In this document: positions 18,180-28,527 of the stretch, in pieces | Numbering within the stretch: the first letter of the stretch is position 1 | Layout: every line of letters begins with the position of its first letter | Source: Bacteroides sp. | GTDB taxonomy: Bacteria > Bacteroidota > Bacteroidia > Bacteroidales > Muribaculaceae | DNA length: 64,000 bases | Reading direction: 5' to 3' | Assembly (NCBI GenBank): GCA_014801735.1 | Contig: JAAVDO010000013.1 | Coordinates: 62,001 to 126,000, forward strand | The notes under the pieces: generated by a model | Told to the model about the DNA's origin: nothing | What the model saw: the letters and a program-made list of their open reading frames with translations, nothing else | Databases searched by the model: none | Translations under genes and position numbers: made by a program

Positions 18180-19202
18180 ATGAAAGTTGCAATTGTGGGC
18201 GCCAGCGGCGCCGTCGGACAGGAGTTCCTTCGTGTGCTCGACCAGCAGAATTTCCCCATCGACGAGCTTGTGCTCTTCGGCTCCAAGCGCAGTGCGGGGC
18301 GCTCTTATGCTTTCCGCGGGGTTGAATATGTGGTTAAGGAGCTCACTCACAACACCGACGACTTCAAGGATGTCGACATTGCCTTTACCTCGGCTGGTGC
18401 CGGGACCAGCCGTGAGTTTGCCGAGACCATTACCAGCGGTGGCGCTATAATGATCGACAACAGCAGCGCTTTCCGCATGGACGACGATGTGCCTCTGGTT
18501 GTGCCCGAGGTCAATGGCGACGATGCCTTCAACACTCCCCGCAATATCATTGCAAATCCCAACTGCACCACTATTCTCATGGTGGTAGCCCTCAAGCCCA
18601 TCAACGATATATCCCCCATCCGCCGTGTCCACGTGGCTACCTACCAGGCTGCCAGTGGTGCCGGTGCCGCCGCTATGGACGAGCTCCGCACCCAGTATAT
18701 GCAGATCGAGCGCGGTGTTGAGCCTACTGTCGAGAAATTCGCCTACCAGCTCGCCTACAATGTCATCCCTCATATCGACGTCTTCCTCGACAACGACTAC
18801 ACCAAGGAAGAGATGAAGATGTACCACGAGACAAAGAAGATCATGCATGCCCCCGATCTCCAGGTGAGCGCCACTTGCGTCCGTGTCCCCGTGATCCGTG
18901 CCCATAGCGAGGCCGTCTGGATCGAGACCGAACAACCCGTGAGTGTCGGTCAGGCCCGTGCCGCTCTCGAGGCCGCCGAGGGTGTGGTGGTGATCGACGA
19001 ACCCGCCGATAAGAAATATCCCATGCCTCTGTTTACTGCCGACCTCGATCCCGTATATGTCGGTCGCATACGCAAGGATATCACCGACGATCGCGGTCTC
19101 TCTATGTGGATCGTCGGCGACCAGATCAAGAAGGGCGCTGCTCTTAATGCCGTCCAGATTGCCCAGTATATGCTTGCCCACGGCAAGAAGTTCGGTAAAT
19201 AA
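18180..19202 (+). CDS. asd: Aspartate-semialdehyde dehydrogenase
   Basis: A 340-residue NADP-dependent enzyme that reduces aspartyl phosphate to aspartate semialdehyde, the branch point to lysine/diaminopimelate, threonine and methionine. The nucleotide-binding loop is [15 protein letters not shown] at the N-terminus. The catalytic cysteine is C129 in NPNCTT. The C-terminal part carries the substrate-binding RAH motif ([11 protein letters not shown]). Length and order are normal. An antiporter gene starts 6 nt after its stop codon, so the two are probably one transcript. Confidence 0.97.
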   Translation: MKVAIVGASGAVGQEFLRVLDQQNFPIDELVLFGSKRSAGRSYAFRGVEYVVKELTHNTDDFKDVDIAFTSAGAGTSREFAETITSGGAIMIDNSSAFRMDDDVPLVVPEVNGDDAFNTPRNIIANPNCTTILMVVALKPINDISPIRRVHVATYQAASGAGAAAMDELRTQYMQIERGVEPTVEKFAYQLAYNVIPHIDVFLDNDYTKEEMKMYHETKKIMHAPDLQVSATCVRVPVIRAHSEAVWIETEQPVSVGQARAALEAAEGVVVIDEPADKKYPMPLFTADLDPVYVGRIRKDITDDRGLSMWIVGDQIKKGAALNAVQIAQYMLAHGKKFGK

Positions 19203-19208
19203 TCGGGC

Positions 19209-21407
19209 GTGATACTCTCGCTGGCAATCCATTCCGCCCGGCCGGTGGTGACTGAAGCGGTGCCCATCTTCCTGATGGTGCTGCTGATCATTCTGCTCAC
19301 CCCTATGCTTCTGGGCCGCTTCAAGATTCCCCATGTGATCGGCTTTATTCTGGCCGGTGTGGCTGTCGGTCCCTACGGATTCAATATTCTTGCCCGCGAC
19401 ATGAGTTTCGAGGTGTTTGGTCAGGTAGGTATTCTCTACCTCATGTTTTTGGCCGGCATCGAGATCGATATGTTCAATCTAAAGCGCAATATCCGCAAAG
19501 GTATGGTCTTCGGGCTCTATACCTTTGCGGTTCCGCTTTTGATAGGTATGGTGGTGGCGTTCACCTGCCTCCACACTACCATGCTCAGTTCCATGCTCCT
19601 CGCCTCTATGCTGGCGGCCCACACTCTTATCGCCTATCCCATCGTCTCGCGTTTCGGCCTGACCAAGGCGCCTTCTGTCGTCATTGCCATTGCCGGAACA
19701 ATCTTCACCGTTTTAGGCTCTCTCATTGTGCTTGCAGGCGTCACCGAGGTCTATCGCCGCCACACGTTTGACATCGGGGCCACCCTGATGCTCCTTGGCC
19801 GCCTGATTCTCTATTGCCTCGCCCTTGCCTACATCTATCCCCGCATCACGCGTTGGTTCTTCCGCCGCTATGGCGACAGCATTCTCCAGTTCATCTATGT
19901 TCTGGCAATGGTGTTTCTCGGCGCCGAGCTTGCCGTGCTGATCGGTCTTGAGGGTGTCTTCGGTGCTTTCTATGCCGGCATACTCCTCAACCGGTTTGTT
20001 CCGGCGCGTTCGCCGCTCATGGGGCGTCTGGAATTTGTTGGCAACGCCATCTTCATCCCATACTTCCTGATCGGCGTCGGAATGTTGATAAATATCCGCG
20101 TCGTCACCACCGATCTCACCACTATCTATGTCGCAGCCGTTATGTCGGCAGCTGCTATGGGTAGTAAGTGGTTAGCCGCCTGGCTCACTCAGAAGACCCT
20201 CCGCCTCCGTCCTATCGACCGCTCCGTGATCTATCAGCTCAGCAACGCCCACACTGCCGTCGCTCTCGCTGTGGTGATGATCGGCTTCAATATGGGTATA
20301 TTCGGCGAGTCGATCCTCAACGGCACCGTCATCATGATCCTCGTCACGTGCACCGTCTCTTCTGTCGGAACTGCCCGGGCGGCTGCACGTCTCAAGGTGC
20401 TTGCCTCTCAGAATCAGCTTGAGCATGACGATGAATCCGGCTCGCGACGCCGCCATGCCGACAATATTCTGATTCCTATCGCAAATCCCCTCATGGCTCC
20501 CGAGCTGGTCGATCTCGCTCTGATGATGAGGGGCGAGCGTCACCGTGGCGGCAAGGTCTATGCCCTCCATGTGCGCAACGACAATAGTCCTTCCTCACGT
20601 GCTATCGGACGCAACTCTCTCGATGCCGCCGAGACTCTCGGTGCCAGCGTCGACACCGTAATAACACCACTCGAACGCTACGACCTCAATTTCGTTACCG
20701 GCGTGATCAACACCATCGAGGAGCGCGACATCAGCGAGGTGGTGATCGGCCTTCACAGGCGCAATCAGGTGGTGCTCGATTCATTCTTCGGCGACAAGCT
20801 CACTCAGTTGCTCCGCGCTACAAACAGGATGATCGTCATTGTCCGCTCGTTCATTCCTCTCAACACCGTTCAGCGCCTTGTGGTCGCTGTCCCCGATAAG
20901 GCCCAGTTCGAGACCGGATTCAGCCGCTGGGTGAGTGCTATCGGTAATCTTGGCCGACAGCTCGGTTGTCAGACGGTCTTCTGCTGTTTTGCCGATACCC
21001 GGCGTGCTGTCGAGACGGTGCTTCGCGTAGGCCGTTATGAGATCCGCCGCGACTATCGCATCATCGATCGTTTCGACGATATAATTATCTATGCCGGCAA
21101 GGTGATGCCCGACGATATGTTTGTCATGGTCAGCTCACGTCGTGCTGCCGTCTCTTTCACCCCCGAGATGGACGAGATGACAGGCTTCATGCAGCGCTAC
21201 CTGGCCGCCCAGAACATGATGATCGTCTTCCCCGAGCAGTTCGGACGCGAGAATAGCTTCGCCACTATGGCCGAGTCGCTCTCTACCGACCTCGAGATTG
21301 CCCCGTCCCCTTTGTGGGTTAAGCTCCGCGCTATGCTTCGCAGCGCCGACCGTCTGCGTCGTCGTTTCACCGGCCGCGAGAACACCCCCTCCCGCTACGA
21401 CCTTTGA
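19209..21407 (+). CDS. Cation:proton antiporter (CPA2, KefB-like) with C-terminal cytosolic domain
   Basis: 732 residues. The first ~400 form a Na+/H+ exchanger-type membrane domain of about 12 helices, containing GFILAGVAVGPYGF and VFGAFYAGILLNRFVP, which are characteristic of CPA2 transporters. The remaining ~330 residues are hydrophilic and contain two universal-stress-protein-like segments (HADNILIPIANPLMAPELVDLAL..., VQRLVVAVPDKAQFETGF...), a layout common in Bacteroidetes. It should exchange K+ or Na+ for protons across the inner membrane. The GTG at 19209 lies 6 nt after asd and starts a natural N-terminus, so I prefer it over internal ATGs. Confidence 0.9.
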   Translation: MILSLAIHSARPVVTEAVPIFLMVLLIILLTPMLLGRFKIPHVIGFILAGVAVGPYGFNILARDMSFEVFGQVGILYLMFLAGIEIDMFNLKRNIRKGMVFGLYTFAVPLLIGMVVAFTCLHTTMLSSMLLASMLAAHTLIAYPIVSRFGLTKAPSVVIAIAGTIFTVLGSLIVLAGVTEVYRRHTFDIGATLMLLGRLILYCLALAYIYPRITRWFFRRYGDSILQFIYVLAMVFLGAELAVLIGLEGVFGAFYAGILLNRFVPARSPLMGRLEFVGNAIFIPYFLIGVGMLINIRVVTTDLTTIYVAAVMSAAAMGSKWLAAWLTQKTLRLRPIDRSVIYQLSNAHTAVALAVVMIGFNMGIFGESILNGTVIMILVTCTVSSVGTARAAARLKVLASQNQLEHDDESGSRRRHADNILIPIANPLMAPELVDLALMMRGERHRGGKVYALHVRNDNSPSSRAIGRNSLDAAETLGASVDTVITPLERYDLNFVTGVINTIEERDISEVVIGLHRRNQVVLDSFFGDKLTQLLRATNRMIVIVRSFIPLNTVQRLVVAVPDKAQFETGFSRWVSAIGNLGRQLGCQTVFCCFADTRRAVETVLRVGRYEIRRDYRIIDRFDDIIIYAGKVMPDDMFVMVSSRRAAVSFTPEMDEMTGFMQRYLAAQNMMIVFPEQFGRENSFATMAESLSTDLEIAPSPLWVKLRAMLRSADRLRRRFTGRENTPSRYDL

Positions 21408-21477
21408 TTCTCCTTTTTCCCTTTTCCAGTCTTGTAAATGTTCGCTCGCCATTGCCTTATCCGAGGCTCCGACGTTG

Positions 21478-21524
21478 CAAAGTTACACTCCATCCCGGGC
21501 CGCCCACTGCGCACCTGCCCCTAA
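21478..21524 (-). repeat. 20-bp exact repeat, copy 1, next to a minus-strand -7 box
   Basis: CACTGCGCACCTGCCCCTAA (plus-strand reading) at 21505-21524 is identical to 50031-50050. In both copies a minus-strand -7 box follows after exactly 19 bases, here TAACTTTG at 21478-21485. No minus-strand gene lies immediately downstream of it: the transcript would run antisense into the end of the antiporter gene. Confidence 0.6.
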
Positions 21525-21637
21525 TGTTGAAAAAAAAGACGGCCCCCAGTGGAGCCATCCTTTCTATCTTACTGCTTCTCACTGGTCTTTTCATCGGTAA
21601 GTGTCAGTCGCTTCATACAGGTAGCTGTATAGCCTGA
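21524..21637 (+). CDS. Possible 37-residue hydrophobic peptide
   Basis: An ATG within the intergenic gap opens a 37-codon frame: a lysine-rich start (MLKKK), a hydrophobic stretch (AILSILLLLTGLFIG) and a short Cys-containing tail. It ends inside the antisense of the GlmU-like gene's 3' end. The shape is that of a signal peptide or a small membrane peptide. No promoter of the usual type precedes it, so it may be chance. Confidence 0.22.
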   Translation: MLKKKTAPSGAILSILLLLTGLFIGKCQSLHTGSCIA

Positions 21638-22784
21638 TGTGAGCCTCGTCAAGCTCTATATTCCTGCGGGCCATGACTCTGCGGGCCGTATCCAGAAATT
21701 TCTTCAGCGGCACCTCGCTGAACCCCGTCGCCGACCCGTCCGAGAAGCTCGCTATGAAATTCCTCGGGAAACCCGTGCCGTGGATATTCACCCCTACTCC
21801 TATCACCGTCGCCGTGTTCAGCATGGTGTTGATACCCGCTTTCGAGTGGTCGGCCATTATCAGTCCGCAGTGTATCAGTCCTGTGCGTTCGAACCGCCGC
21901 GTCGGGTAGTTCCACAGTTTTATCTCCGTGTAGTCGTTCTTAAGGTTCGACGCCGTACAGCCGCCCCCTATGTTACACCACTCGCCAAGCACGGCGTTCC
22001 CCAGGAATCCGTCGTGCGCCTTGTTGCTGTAACCGGTTATCACCACGTTGTTTAGCTCGCCGCCTACTTTCGAGTGCGGTCCTATGGTCGTCGCTCCATA
22101 TATTTTTGCGCCCATGTTCACGGTTGCCCCGTCGAGCACGGCTATCGGTCCTCTCAGGCATGCTCCCTCCATCACCTCCGCACCCGGCCCTATATACACC
22201 GGTCCGCAATTGGTGTTGATGTTCGCACATTCGACATCTCCGGCCTCCGGATCGATAAACAGCTGATCTGTTCGACCGTTTATCCGGTTTGTCGGCGATG
22301 CTGCGCGCGATTCCCGCCCTTCGGTGGCGAGATTGAAGTCAGCCCTCAGTATCTCGTCGTTGAGCCCGAATATGTGATACAGCTTTCTGATCGCGGCCAG
22401 CGGCTCCGTGTATGTCATCTCTTCTGTCGCCTCTTTGCCCCGGCGCGCTATCTCTTCACCCTCGGGTGTCACCAGGCGTTCTCCCGGTTTCAAAGTTTTC
22501 ACGGCCTCCGCCAGCAGGGCGGTGGGTATGAAGTGGGCGCCGACTGTCACGCTGTCGGCTGTCTCCTCCGCGTCGCCGAATATTTCCCTCAGGTGCTCCC
22601 GCGTTTTGTATTTCACGGGCAGTCCGCTCAGCCGTTCCCAGCGCTCCGCGCCGGTATATATCCCTGTCCGCAGCGCTCCCGTCGGGCGTGTGAATGTCAG
22701 CGGCAGCAGATTCTGCGCCACCTCCTCAACATCCGCCAGCAATATCTCTTTCACTTGATTCTCACACATCATCTTCTTCGTCAT
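21591..22784 (-). CDS. GlmU-like sugar nucleotidyltransferase / hexapeptide acyltransferase
   Basis: A 397-residue protein of the Bacteroidetes 'alternative GlmU' type (TIGR03991-like). The N-terminal half is a divergent nucleotidyltransferase with the diagnostic NLLPLTFTRPTGALRTGI near residue 27. The C-terminal half (about 190-370) is a left-handed beta-helix with hexapeptide repeats (VYIGPGAEVMEGACLRGPI, TTIGPHSKVGGELNNVVITG, GLIMADHSKAGINTMLNTATVIG). It is thought to form UDP-sugar precursors for envelope polymers; the exact substrate is unknown. Its ATG overlaps the end of the upstream gene by 23 nt (ATGs at 22772/22769 are alternatives), so the pair is an operon. Confidence 0.85.
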   Translation of the reverse strand: MTKKMMCENQVKEILLADVEEVAQNLLPLTFTRPTGALRTGIYTGAERWERLSGLPVKYKTREHLREIFGDAEETADSVTVGAHFIPTALLAEAVKTLKPGERLVTPEGEEIARRGKEATEEMTYTEPLAAIRKLYHIFGLNDEILRADFNLATEGRESRAASPTNRINGRTDQLFIDPEAGDVECANINTNCGPVYIGPGAEVMEGACLRGPIAVLDGATVNMGAKIYGATTIGPHSKVGGELNNVVITGYSNKAHDGFLGNAVLGEWCNIGGGCTASNLKNDYTEIKLWNYPTRRFERTGLIHCGLIMADHSKAGINTMLNTATVIGVGVNIHGTGFPRNFIASFSDGSATGFSEVPLKKFLDTARRVMARRNIELDEAHIRLYSYLYEATDTYR

Positions 22785-23571
22785 ACTCTTTGGTGATTTT
22801 CTCGATGGCTGTGCCCCTCAGGGTCGATTGTCTGTAGAACATTCTTGGCGTATCCTCGTCCGACTTGAAATGTGAGAGTTCTATCTGTATGTTTCCTTTC
22901 GACGGACATAGGAACACTGCCGTCATATCGTCGGTCTTCATCTGGTCGAGCTCAAACAGCTTCCACGCTCCGCTCGATCCGCACGGGGTCATGCCCTTGA
23001 ATGGAATGATCGGCGATCCAAGCCAGTCCTGATAGCCTATCACCGGATTTTTCTCTGCAAACGAGCACATATTCACCTGAAACAGATGCCCTCGGCTCTC
23101 AGGCGAATTCATCGGGTTGCCGTAGCCCCTGTATTTTGCCGGCATTATCGGCGAGGCCGTCTGCCCTATGTCGGCTATTCGTCCCGACGGCATAATTTCT
23201 ACGTGAAGGCCCAGCGCCTTCACAACCGCCTCGTTTTCTACGGCAAACGTGGCTCCATAGCTGCTGAATAGCTCCGTGGCGAGATAATAGGCTACCATCG
23301 AGCATATTCTCACGTCAAGCATTCGTTCCAGCATGAACGGCAGGCTGACCGACCCCGATTTCACGAGTGTGGCCACAAGCCATCTGGCCAGCTCGTCCTT
23401 CTCGGCTATCGTGCCGCTCACTATTTTCGGCGGTGTCGACGATACGTGGTTCAGCAGACTTCCCTCGTTCGTCTCTGTATGATGGTGAGGCCGGCTCGGC
23501 CCGGTCGTCCGCTCTATTCGCTTCTGCTCTTTATGTAGATTGCCTATCAGGGCGTTCAGTAATGATTTCAT
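22762..23571 (-). CDS. Conserved hypothetical cytoplasmic protein upstream of the GlmU-like gene
   Basis: 269 residues from MKSLLNALIGNLHKEQKR; the longer frame to 23670 runs through the promoter. There is no signal peptide or membrane helix. A basic, His-containing N-terminal linker (PSRPHHHTE) is followed by a folded domain with IVSGTIAEKDELARWLVATLVKSG and LLGSPIIPFKG-like segments, and an acidic end (EYDEEDDV). I do not recognise the family. Its 3' end overlaps the GlmU-like gene, which suggests a linked function in envelope precursor metabolism (inference only). Confidence 0.7.
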   Translation of the reverse strand: MKSLLNALIGNLHKEQKRIERTTGPSRPHHHTETNEGSLLNHVSSTPPKIVSGTIAEKDELARWLVATLVKSGSVSLPFMLERMLDVRICSMVAYYLATELFSSYGATFAVENEAVVKALGLHVEIMPSGRIADIGQTASPIMPAKYRGYGNPMNSPESRGHLFQVNMCSFAEKNPVIGYQDWLGSPIIPFKGMTPCGSSGAWKLFELDQMKTDDMTAVFLCPSKGNIQIELSHFKSDEDTPRMFYRQSTLRGTAIEKITKEYDEEDDV

Positions 23572-23596
23572 GGATTTATTGCTGCATTGTCTTTCA

Positions 23597-23627
23597 CAAA
23601 TATAGCGGAAAGATACCACATTTCCAA
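23597..23627 (-). promoter_or_regulatory. Promoter for the hypothetical/GlmU-like operon
   Basis: On the minus strand, TTG at 23627-23625, a 20-base spacer, then TATATTTG at 23604-23597. The ATG at 23571 is 25 nt downstream. Confidence 0.7.
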
Positions 23628-23717
23628 CTCTGATGCCCCAAAATACACCTTCACGCCCTTTTATTCCCACTCTTTCACCCTTAATCTGCCGTTTATCTCA
23701 AAAAAAATCTCTAAAGT

Positions 23718-23748
23718 TTTGTCATATCGAAAAATGTGTGTAATTTTG
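23718..23748 (+). promoter_or_regulatory. Strong promoter for rpsU
   Basis: TTTG at 23718-23721, 19 bases, then TAATTTTG at 23741-23748. Both boxes match the consensus. Confidence 0.8.
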
Positions 23749-23801
23749 CCCCGCAATTACATCTGCAAACAAATAACAATAAAATACAATAACAACTAAC
23801 A

Positions 23802-23993
23802 ATGATCATCGTACCAGTTAAAGAAGGCGAGAACATCGAACGTGCGCTCAAGAAATTCAAGCGCAAATTTGAAAAGACCGGCATCGTTAAAGAGCTGCGT
23901 AGCCGTCAGGCTTTCCAGAAGCCTTCTGTCGTCAACCGTAAGAAGATGATGAAGGCAGTCTACGTTCAGCAGCTGCGTGCCGTTGAGGATTGA
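23802..23993 (+). CDS. rpsU: 30S ribosomal protein S21
   Basis: 63 residues, the normal length, beginning MIIVPVKEGENIERALKKFKR and rich in Lys/Arg, with the S21 core FKRKFEKTGIVKELRSRQ. It is a small-subunit protein involved in initiation and anti-Shine-Dalgarno access; in Bacteroidetes the S21/S18/S6 neighbourhood sequesters the anti-SD sequence (established for the phylum). It is a single-gene unit with a consensus promoter and its own terminator, and lies convergent to the lacZ-like gene. Confidence 0.97.
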   Translation: MIIVPVKEGENIERALKKFKRKFEKTGIVKELRSRQAFQKPSVVNRKKMMKAVYVQQLRAVED

Positions 23994-24037
23994 ACCTCCG
24001 TCGTCTTTCTGACGAAATATCATCTGACCTTACCATG

Positions 24038-24071
24038 CTCGGCAACCTCCCGGTTGTCGGGCTTCTTTTTT
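24038..24071 (+). terminator. Terminator after rpsU
   Basis: CTCGGCAACC and GGTTGTCGGG pair around a TCCC loop, followed by a T-rich CTTCTTTTTT tract. Confidence 0.7.
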
Positions 24072-24092
24072 CACCGTTTGCCGAAACTCGGC

Positions 24093-24141
24093 AAAATAAA
24101 TAACCGCCGTCAGCCCGATGCCGACGGCGGTTATTTATTTT
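24093..24141. terminator. Bidirectional terminator between rpsU and the GH2 gene
   Basis: A perfect 19-bp inverted repeat (24093-24111 with 24123-24141) with an A/T-rich outer stem and the GC-rich core ACCGCCGTC/GACGGCGGT. A-run on one side and T-run on the other allow termination in both directions. Confidence 0.9.
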
Positions 24142-24158
24142 CATTATCCCGGTCCCGG

Positions 24159-27335
<3,177 letters not shown>

Positions 27336-27448
27336 TTAAGCCTCTTCTTCCCGCCCCGTTTTTCATTGTTTTGCATAACTCCTTATATATAATATATGTG
27401 ACCTCCCTTGTCCATCCCCAAAATGATACAGGTTTTTGTGTTAAAAAA

Positions 27449-27480
27449 TTTGGAGATGATTGAAAATGTCCTTAAATTTG
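27449..27480 (+). promoter_or_regulatory. Strong promoter reading toward the FN3-SusCD operon
   Basis: TTTG at 27449-27452, a 20-base spacer, then TAAATTTG at 27473-27480. It lies about 290 nt upstream of the first start codon, so it makes an unusually long leader or a separate RNA. Confidence 0.75.
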
Positions 27481-27484
27481 CAAA

Positions 27485-27711
27485 CCGCTTCCATCATATT
27501 CGATTACGTGCCGGAGGGCCGTGGCGGCATAGAGTGGAATCGGCAATGAGCTCAAACATTAATCTTAAATCTATCAGAAGACTATGCCAACCCTTGGCTT
27601 TTGCACGCTCCCATCGGGATGCGGCCCTACATCCCAGACATGCCATCGGCCATCGTCGTTCCTCACTCATGACGCCGCTCCCCTCCGGGCGGAGTTATGA
27701 GCCTTTTTTCG
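27485..27711 (+). ncRNA. Terminated leader RNA or small RNA upstream of the SusCD operon
   Basis: About 225 nt from a consensus promoter to an intrinsic terminator. It contains small hairpins (GTGCCG/CGGCAT near 27508-27530, GCCAACCCTTGGC near 27588, GGGATG/CATCCC near 27617). It has no convincing open reading frame and no riboswitch class I can name. It may be an attenuated 5' leader for the operon starting at 27770 or a free small RNA. The rest of this 506-bp gap (27295-27448) holds only A/T-rich tracts. Confidence 0.5.
27666..27709 (+). terminator. Intrinsic terminator inside the SusCD operon leader
   Basis: CTCATGACGCCGC (27666-27678) pairs with GCGGAGTTATGAG (27689-27701) in a 13-position stem with one mismatch and one wobble, followed by TTTTTT at 27704-27709. 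It stands 61 nt before the first start codon. Confidence 0.8.
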
Positions 27712-27769
27712 TATTTCTACTAATCAAAAACTAAATAATCTTCATTCTATCAACCTAAACCAAGTATTT

Positions 27770-28501
27770 ATGAACCGTATCAGAAAATTGGTGATGATGT
27801 TGGGAATGCTTCTTGTCAGCTCGGTATTCGTTGCGTGTAGCGACGACGACGATTCGACATTCGGAGCGGTCCCCGTCAACTCAGTGCGTGTAACAGGCAC
27901 ATCGGTTACTGTTATCTGGTCAATCGTTCCTAACGACAAGTGCGCAGGCTATGAGGTTTCCATCCTGCAAGGTTCCCGTGACGGAGCTGTTGTAGCTAGC
28001 CAGAGCTTTGACAACCGTACGTGTCAGGGTACTTTCACAGGTCTCCAGCCCAATACCCGCTATGTTATCAAGACTCAAGGCAAACCTGGTTCCGGCTTTT
28101 CCGGAGCGGAGGTCTACTACAGAGAGTTCACTACCTCGCCTTTGGTAGAGGTGTCCGTTGTTGGCTTTGATTTCTATCAGGTGGAAGGATATAATTCAGA
28201 CGGTGAGCTGGTTAAGACCGACTATTATAGGGTAAACCTGACCTGGCCTGCCATCTCTCAGAACAACTGTGGCGGTTACCGTATCAATGTATATCCCGGT
28301 ACAATAGCCAGTCACACTAATCAAGCTGCCGGCTCAGCCGTGGTGAGCGATCCTGCAGTGAATTCGGCTACGATTGAAAAGCTGAGTCCTGCTACTACAT
28401 ATACTGTAGTGTCGTATACAGCTCCGAATGCGATGTGCGACTATGCAAATGGAGAGCAGAGAATGATAGAATTCACTACACCTGCTGCACCTGCCAAGTA
28501 A
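27770..28501 (+). CDS. Fibronectin type III-containing surface lipoprotein (SusE/F-position)
   Basis: 243 residues. The lipoprotein signal ends VFVAC (Cys23), followed by an acidic SDDDDS run typical of the lipoprotein export signal that moves proteins to the Bacteroidetes cell surface. Two FN3-like beta-sandwich domains follow (about 35-125 and 130-240), with ATTYTVVSY and NTRYVIKT strands usual for FN3. It probably binds or presents glycan at the surface. It comes first in the operon, before SusC and SusD, whereas SusE/F-type proteins normally follow SusD. It ends 26 nt before the susC start. Confidence 0.8.
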   Translation: MNRIRKLVMMLGMLLVSSVFVACSDDDDSTFGAVPVNSVRVTGTSVTVIWSIVPNDKCAGYEVSILQGSRDGAVVASQSFDNRTCQGTFTGLQPNTRYVIKTQGKPGSGFSGAEVYYREFTTSPLVEVSVVGFDFYQVEGYNSDGELVKTDYYRVNLTWPAISQNNCGGYRINVYPGTIASHTNQAAGSAVVSDPAVNSATIEKLSPATTYTVVSYTAPNAMCDYANGEQRMIEFTTPAAPAK

Positions 28502-28527
28502 TAAACAACAGAGAAAAATAGTGCATT

